NCBI GenBank assembly: GCA_032622095.1
Contig: CP136066.1
Coordinates: 184,050,716-184,114,715 of the forward strand
Length of the DNA: 64,000 nt
Source: Siphonodentalium dalli
Taxonomy: Eukaryota; Mollusca; Scaphopoda; Gadilida; Siphonodentaliidae
Direction of reading: 5' to 3'
Positions 53,301 through 62,400 of the stretch are shown here, in pieces. How positions within the stretch are numbered: position 1 is the stretch's first letter; the number at the start of each line of letters is the position of its first letter. A program made the translations under genes and the position numbers. Below the pieces are notes generated by a model that was given only the letters and a program-made list of their open reading frames with translations, was not told where the DNA came from and ran no database searches.

Positions 53301-56300
53301 GCACGCATGTGACTCTTTGAATTGACTGATGTTTACCGCGTTCTCAGATATACGCCGTTAGCGATTGCATTCTTTTGTATTTGACGTCTGTTGACGATTG
53401 GTTTCCCCCAGAAAGTATAATTGAATAAACAAATGAGATTTAAGATTCACTTTATTTCATTTTATTTATTATTATCACTTGCCTACGAAGTATAACTTTC
53501 CATTTTTCGTGGCATTATCGCTGTCACCGATCGTTTGTGAATATACTTCCCGTTATATTGGAATTATTTATTTGGGAAGTATCATTAGCAAATACTTACT
53601 TACCACCGATGAAATTGAACAAAATTTGGGGTGGGCTTAAACACGAATATACCCCTGTGCATGGAATTTGGCCAAAATATATGGGTGGGCTTAAACACGG
53701 GCATGGGCTTTGAACCGGGTCAGTACGGTAAGTGAACATTCAGACTACCACAATTCAATTGTATGTGGAGGAATTGGGCCCGACAAAATCATGGCTAGTT
53801 TGTTCAGACGATTGTGATTTCATCGCATATAAGGATATCGTGGGTTGTTTATGCCATGATTAACCACGTGATTGACTATTGATTATTATGTACACATGAC
53901 TGCGATGGAGACTGCGATTCCATCGCAAGTGGCGGTATCCAAGGATACGCTATGATTTCACATAAAAAATATAGCAGTGCTTGATAATAATTGTGTAATT
54001 GCGATGTTTTCGTGAGCATGCACAGTCCAACTATCGGCTACTGCCTACGATGGAAATCTTTCCACTTACGATTGAATCGTGGTCGTCTGAACGTTCACTA
54101 AAACAAGAATAAACAACAACCTGTGAAATGCATAAATGAGTCACTATTTATATGTTTGAGTCTGAGAATGATAAAAGCTTCACTGTGATAAGGGTGTGCC
54201 AGTAATTGTAATATGTGACCCGCCATATCAAATCCAGTCGGAAGTCGGGATTTTTTTACCCTGTGCCAATGCATTCTCTTATATATGCGAGTCGACCATA
54301 GGTCGCCTCGCATATATAAGAGAATGCATTGGCCTAACAATTTTTTACAATTTTAATAATTTTTTCTTGTATTCTTTAACAATTTTATAATTTCACCCAT
54401 ACAGAGCCCCAGACAAACATGAGCAGACGACACTCTTCTATATGCTTCTATATATGTGTGGGGCTCCCTGCAGGGTAATGGATGTTTTTTATTTTATGTC
54501 CTAAAAATTGTCAGAAACATTTATTTAAAAAAAATTAAAAAAAATTGTTAGGCCAATGCATTCTCTTATATATGCGAGGCGACCTATGGTCGACTCGCAT
54601 ATATAAGAGAATGCATTGGCACAGGGTAAAAAAATCCCGACTTCCGACTGGATTTGATATGGCGGGTCACATGTTGTTTTACCACATTACAGCCATATGT
54701 GAGGAAGGAGGTGTGTATGGGTCTGTACCGACTGTGCTTAGGACGAGGTTCCGACAACAGGACGGGGTATAAATTCTTGCTGCCAATCCTATCCACTCTA
54801 CTCAGCTTATTACCAGACGCTCTCAGGATAAAACCACAGAGAAACACAAACTTGGATGTAAGTATGAGTGAAATTAATGATTCACGTTCATTTTGGAGGT
54901 GTTGTCAAACCTGCTAAGAGTGTGTCTGTAATTTGCAAAATGAGGTCCCCAGAGGGTGAATTTAGTGATGCTATCCCGCACAGCCTGCTAATATCACTAA
55001 ATTCACCCTCTGGGAACATCATTCTGCTTAGGCCTCATATTCTGGGAAGTATCTATAGTCTCAAATTAACATTGTTTTTAGTTACTTTTTCCCTTCTGTT
55101 CTGTTTATATCCCCTAATTTGCAGAAGATAAAAAATGCATACTCGAGGCGAATAATGGGTGAACACCAGCTTCAACTGGGGAACTTCAATCTGATCCTAG
55201 GACTCCCATAGCATTGAGGCCAAAGCAGAATGACATCCCCAGAGGGTGAATTTGGTGATGCTTGCCTGCCATGTCGGATAGCATCACTAAATTCACCCTT
55301 TGGGGACCTCATGCTGCAAATGTCAGACACACTAAATTCAGACTTGATTCACATTCATTTTGGAGGTGTGGTTCTTCATTTGGATAAGCTAGATGTCAGC
55401 ACAGCTAACACAATGAACTATACCATAGATATCTTCTGATGCTCGCAGATTAGGGAGAAGTGTCTTCTCATTCCATACTCAAACATTTCGTAAAATGACT
55501 TTATGAATTAAACTTTGCAACTAATCTGAACTGACCCTTTATAGGCGGTATTACTGGACTAAAATTGTGGTATATACAGTAATGCCCTAAATAATAGACT
55601 CCTTAACCACAGTAGAATTATGGGTAACTTTTCAGGATTTAGTCGGAAATATGGCTTGTTGCCATTCATCAGATAGCTTTCAGTGAGAGCTTTCCGATGA
55701 ATGGCAACAAGCCATATTTCCGACTAAATCCTGAAAAGTTACCCATAATTCTGCTGTGGTTAAAGAGTCGATTATTTAGGGCATTACTGTAATAATGAAA
55801 GTGAAAGCGATAAACTAAATACACATGGTTAAAGGTACTAATTGTACCCTGTTCTGGAGGATCAATGGCCACTATAATTCCCATGATAGGTCTGCATTTC
55901 ACATCACTAAAATATGTTGTTGTAAAACATCATGGATATTCCATATATATTTCCTGATGTTTCAGGGGAAATTGTTAAGACAGACGAATGCAGGCAACTT
56001 GCTTGGATGACTTATCCTTTGTCATGATGTAGGGACGTGGCTAGAGAGTTTGTTTTGGAGGGGGGCGGGGTGTTCAAGCCTTGAAATAGTGTGCCTGTCA
56101 TTTGCAGAATGAGGTCCCCAGAGGGTGAATTTAGTGATGCTACCCCGCATAGCGGGCTAGCATCACCAAATTCACCCTCTGGGGACCTCATTATACTTAC
56201 ACCTCAGCAGAATGAGGTTCCCAGAGGGTGAATTTGGTGATGCTAGCCCGCTATGCGGGGGTAGCATCACTAAAATCACCCTCTGGGGACCTCATATTCT

Positions 56301-56378
56301 GCAAATGACAGACATACTATTTCAAGGGGGTGTTGTCCAACTACTTAGAATTTTCAACTGCACAGCAACCGCCCCCCC

Positions 56379-56420
<42 letters not shown>

Positions 56421-59400
56421 TTTTCAACTGGTACCTCCAACTTTCGGAAATTTCCAACCTGACATCCCTAAGATTAGAAGTTTTTCAGCTAATGGATATT
56501 GCAGTACAAAAATATGACCAAAAGTAGGAAACAGATTATTGATTATGACAATAGATAATAGGTTGTCAATAATTGACTATAATCGATTAATCGTACCTAA
56601 TATTAATAACATCAGTGGAAGTATTTCGTAATATGGCCTATTGGTTGGGTGCTGGTTAACTGAACTGTCGCTGGTTGTTTGAGGTATCGGCTGATGTAAT
56701 TTTTACATTAATAAAGTTCATCATAAACCACTGTTAATGACTAATGAGCACAATGTATTCAATACCAGCACAGTTCTCGGCGATGTTATGGTTATAATAT
56801 TTGTGAGTTCATTAGAACGAACGTAGCGATTAATTTCAGTGTTATTAATAGCCAAATATACAACAATATAAATGTAGGAATGTACGATGGACCGCTGGCT
56901 GTTCCTGAAAAAATGGAATTGAATGTTACGGAAACTATAAGTTTCATCAAACTTCCAGAGCATGGTTAACAAAGGTGTGCCCCCCACCTGCAAATTGCAG
57001 GACTCAGAACAAGCTAAGTATTTGATAACAGTCAGTTTCATTAAGCAGTCACCACATGATATGCGATAGCCTTTACTAGTTACTTCTATGTATACTTATG
57101 CAAACAAAGTACACTCGCAATTACATTGCGGAGAACATTGCTGTTTAAAATGCCGTATATATTGGTTCCCTGGTTTTAGAGAGAATGTCAATCAACTCCC
57201 CATTGATCCAATCAGATTCAAGGGCATTGAACATGGTGACAGTCGGCACATTTCAAGGACATAGTGCCACCTTTCATGTATAAATATACAACGACGTCGC
57301 CATATGTTCAAATCTGCAATGCCGCCAATTTGTAGAATATACAACGACCCAACGAGAAACAATGTTCGATCATCAAATGAACTGCCAACTGTTTGCAACA
57401 TATATTAGTAGTACTCATTTTATTGGAATATTTTTTATATGCGATCAAAGGATGTTAACCCCTCGGTTGTAGATTAAACTGTGTAAAACAAACACGGTAT
57501 GCAATAATACCCGGCATTTTCTGACTTCCAAAATAAATAACGCAGATTAATGGAAATGGTAATTGATTATCGGCTTTATCAATGGTTCATCGATTATACG
57601 ATTAATTGTGGAATTCTTAGTAGGAAAATGGTATGGGAGACTTTTGGTCTAAAAACAAGTTTCACACTAAATATTAGTTGGAAAATCAGACTATTGGAAC
57701 AATTTCAACTCATTTCTGGTGTGAAATTTCCAGCTGTTTATCCAGGCATGAAATGTCTAACTGTTGGAAAGTTTTCTCCAAAGTTGGGGGGGGGGGGGGG
57801 ATTGAGGGTTTCCCCAATCCTTCTCCCTCACATGTCGTCACCCTGTCATGATGACTGGTTTGGGTCCTTTGTATAACATACATGTTTTTACAATCTTCCA
57901 GTTGGAGTGTGCCAAAGAGAAGGAACAATTTGGAGAAGGTTGTAAGGATTATTTTCTAGTGACATGTAGATTTCTAGAGAGTATTTCTAAAGAAGATGCA
58001 AAATCTGACTCCGTAAGTATAGCTTAGTAGACATTTGATTTTGGAAATCGTAAATGATATTTCACTGCCCTGGGTAATTAATAAACTGAAGGTCCTCTTG
58101 TTGAACTCTCAAAAACGATTTTAATCAGAATTTTTCATAAGTAAAGAAATATTACCAGTAAAGAAAGGGTTCTTCCTCTGTATGATACCAAGTGTCAGCA
58201 GGCTCCTCGTTAGTTTTAAAATTACTTCGCCCAGTCTCTTTGAAAAACTGACGAAACTCCCTATCGGATATACGTCTCTAGATGTCTCTATTAAAATCAG
58301 TTTCTTTATTCCCTCCATTTCATTGGACAGTGACACAGGCTATGCTCGATTTCATTGGTTTATGGCATAACAGATCACTTCACAGATCAGTGGTCAATGA
58401 CATGTTGACAATTTTCCCATGCATTGTCAAACTCATCTATCGATGGAAAACTGAATCCAGGCGATATATCCATAAATCATTTTACTCATCGCAATATAGG
58501 AGACATAATTTTCGAGTATTTATCAGTCAACAATATTCATTACTCATTATTATTTCTCATCTTGTTGTATTTATAACTATTTCTAAATACTATGATTCTC
58601 ACAAACATTTACTACGCCAGGAATTCACTCCATATCTGGAAACGGTTTACTACGTCAAATTGGGAATGCCGCGTCATTGTAGAAATGAAGTATAATGGAC
58701 ACATCTAGAGACAATCATCCGATCGGAGTTTCGTTTACATTTCAAAGAGACTGTATGATACCATGTGGCAACAGGCTTCTCGTTATTTTTAAAATTGTTC
58801 TTCACATTGCTTCACTTTGAAATCAGCTTTATTATGCCTTGATAGAGAAAAAATGTACCCAATCTTCAGTTTTGGCTTTGTTTTATGCACATAAAAAGTT
58901 ACCGGTATTTGTCGTCTTTGAAATCTGGTTTATAAAAAAAATATATTGTTGTTGTGACTTGGGCCAGGAAGAGATCATCCATCTTTGAAGGTAACTGGTG
59001 TGGTAATAATAATGGTACTTATATAGCTCCTATCCCCGTGAGGGCCCTAAGTGCTTCACATTATTACCCCAGCTGTTGAGTAATGCCGAGTCTTCTGCAT
59101 GCTGCCATGTATTTTTATAGGCGCTTTACAAGAGCCTTACACATACCCAACAACCAGGTCCCTATTTCTTGTCTAGGTACGACAAAGCGAGCACAGTACA
59201 AGTGACCTTACCCAAGGGTCACAAACTGGCACGAGATTTGAAACAGCATGTTGCTATATATAGCACACTCACCGCTTAATCCCGCCAAGCCACTGTTGTG
59301 GAGACGATAGTCCACAGGCGGGGTGTGAACTCATGCCAGTGTGTTGACACCATTACAAGTCTGACACTCTAACCACTGGGCTACCACTTCCACAAGGCAC

Positions 59401-62400
59401 TGCCCAAATTAGTTCTACATTGTAGATTATTTATTCTACAAATTCAGCTAATTAGTGGTTTTTGTTGCAGGGAAATGTTCCGGTTGATTTGAATGCATTG
59501 TCTCAAGAGCTTCGAGATCATATTAAGGAGCGTGATTTCTACGAGACGAGGCACGGATTTGAAGAAGACGATGCCTTAATTGGGCTGATTAAGATGTGCT
59601 GTGGGACAGTAAAACATAACCCAGCATTCAAGTCATCACAGGAGGGACAGGTGAGGCATTTTCTGTTATGTATTAGGCCATAATTAAAAAGGTATTTGTT
59701 TGTCCTCGCCCCGACCGACTCGATTTTAACGGCCGACTGGAAATTCTTTTATTGAGGGGGTGTTTATACATTACCCGGCGAAGATCGCATTCGCTTTAGC
59801 CGGCAGCGATAACAATAGAGTGTTTATACTTCGCCGGATAAGAATTACGGCTATCCGGATACTCAGCTATACGGTTTTCAACTTTTGTTGCGCATTCGAG
59901 GGAATTAATTAATGTACATGTATGTCCATATCTATATATGGAGGAAATGGGATGGCACGTTTCTATGGATTCAAACTTAATGGACAATAAGTTCAATAAT
60001 CTAAATCTGAGAGTGGGACTGTTCATCTTTGGAATTTATCGACCGACCGTGGTTATGGCCAGGTGTGAGAATTTTTTGTAATCTGAACCCTGAAAATCCA
60101 GCCTTAAGATTTCCAATTGTTGGACATTTTCCAAACTTGACGCACCTCTAATAAGGTTGGATCATTTCCAACTGATGGTCATTTCAGTCCAACAATTTGG
60201 TCAAAAAATAAGCAAATGTTGCCTAAAGAAATCACCAATAACAAATTGTTGAAAATAAAACTACGAGAACAATTTCAACATATTGCTGATGTCAAATGTC
60301 TAACTATTGCCGTGTCAGGTATGACATTTCCAGCTTTTGAATATTTTGATTAAAGTTGGGATGAGACACCACATCGTCACGGCCCTATATACATGGACAT
60401 GGTGAACGCCCGAGTAAAATGAAAAACATATTTTATTGTATAATGTGCAAACGGAAAATGTGTCACATTTGATTCGCGATGTTGAAACTTATCTATATAA
60501 TATAAAATCAAATCCGAATGATTAGACACCAATGTGTAGATGTATGCGACGAAAAGATCTCAAAACTGACAATGGCCATGCTTTTGGTGCGACACGCACT
60601 TCACAGGCTGTATATGAATCCAAACAAACCATTAACAATGTTTTTTTAAATATCTATAAAATCACCAATAGCAATACCTGAAAGTTTGAGTTGGATATTA
60701 ATAATTTCAGCATTTCCATTTCTAAAAAGTTTCATTTCACTATACTGCCCAACCATATCTCTAACAGGAAGCGGCTAGATGTTTACAGGTGTACAGCAAT
60801 ATCATATTTCAGTTCAGTGATAACTAAAACGAAAACGATTAACAAGTAAAGGAGACACATGAATATATGCGTATCTTCGCCGGCGATGTGTAAACACTCT
60901 GCCCAACCTTCGCCGGCTAACGGGTTCGCCGGGTAACGGCTTCACCGGATATGTGTAAACGTCACCTGAGATTGAGAATTTTTTTTTTTTAATAATTTTT
61001 TTAATTAATTTTTTTTTTTTTTAGTAGTGGCTTTTTGTCTGAGAAGCTCATTTTCGGTCAGAAACTCCAGCAACTGTGACTGAACAGCATAATTATTTAG
61101 TATGCCATTCCACCTTGCAAAAAAAAAAAAAAAAAATCCCTACCTACCTACCCACCTGAAATTTTTTGGGTAGGGGTGTGGACAAACAAACAATTTATTA
61201 ATTTTGGCCTTACCAAGCCTGAATTTAGTGTGTCTGACATTTGCAGAATGAGGTCCCCAGAGGGTGAATTTACCAAATTCACCCTCTGGGAACCTCATTC
61301 TGCTTAGGACTCAACTGCTATGGGAGACCTGGGATCAGATTGAATTTCGCCAGTTGAAGTTGGTGATGTGATGTGCATTGATTATGCATTTTATCTTCTG
61401 CAAATTAGGGGATACAGAATCTATGTTAATTTGAGACTATAGTTATTATGCCCCCGATCTCCGATGGAGATTTGGGGGTATATAGTGGAGCCCTCCGTCC
61501 GTCCGTATGAACGTTTCAACTCATAACTTTGGTTTCGCTAACTCAATTCAGTTGATATTTGGTATGCTAATAGACCAGCCGGGGGGACAAGATTTCCCCA
61601 TAGCCGTGGTTTCGTCCGCCCATTTTTTCCAGAGTTACGCCCCTTTTTCTGCTACTTTTTTTGGTTTCCAGATGATAACTTGATTTTGGATTGTTTATTT
61701 GCAAAACCCGTTTTGCACAAAAATAAGAAAAATCCTCTCTGATTGTACAGTCGGGGGCGTTACCTCCGCCCAGCGGTGCACTTGTTTCACAGAATATGAG
61801 ACCTAAGCAGAATGAGGTCTCAGGTCCTAGCATCACTAAATTCGTCCTCTGGGGACCTCATTCTGCGATTGACAGACAAACTATTTGCAGGCTTGTACCT
61901 GTTGCTGTATTCTTTCTAAATGCACTAGTTCCAGCCTGTGTGATTATTTTGACAGTTTGTGAATGCTCATGTCGTATTGTTGTGCCAACTGGTTGACTGC
62001 GGTAATTGTTAACCCAAATCAACACTAGTGCTTCTCTATATATACAGTAATGCCCTAAATAATCGACTCCTTAATCACAGCAGAATTATGGGTATTTTTT
62101 CAGGATTTAGTCGGAAATATGGTTAATTTCCATTTATCTGAAAGCTCTCACTGAATGGCAACAAGCCACATTTCTGACTAAATACTGAAAAATTACCCAT
62201 AATTCTGCTGTGGTTAAGGAGTCGATTATTTAGGGCATTACTGTATATTGTTAAAATGATTTGATTTCGTGGGGAACTATTTTTAAAAATATTTAAAAAA
62301 AAATTACAGAATTGTATGAGGAATGAGGGTACTTTGGAAGGAATTTATTTTATATTTTATTCTCTATGAAATGTTTTATGAAACATATCTCTTACCACTC

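Noticed and set aside
58282-58695. 137-codon plus-strand frame as a real gene
   Set aside because: It lies inside the inverted-repeat element S, has biased AT-rich composition and no recognisable domain.
59300-59396. Functional tRNA gene on the minus strand
   Set aside because: A and B boxes are present but no cloverleaf or anticodon stem forms, and the sequence continues into a SINE body and tail.
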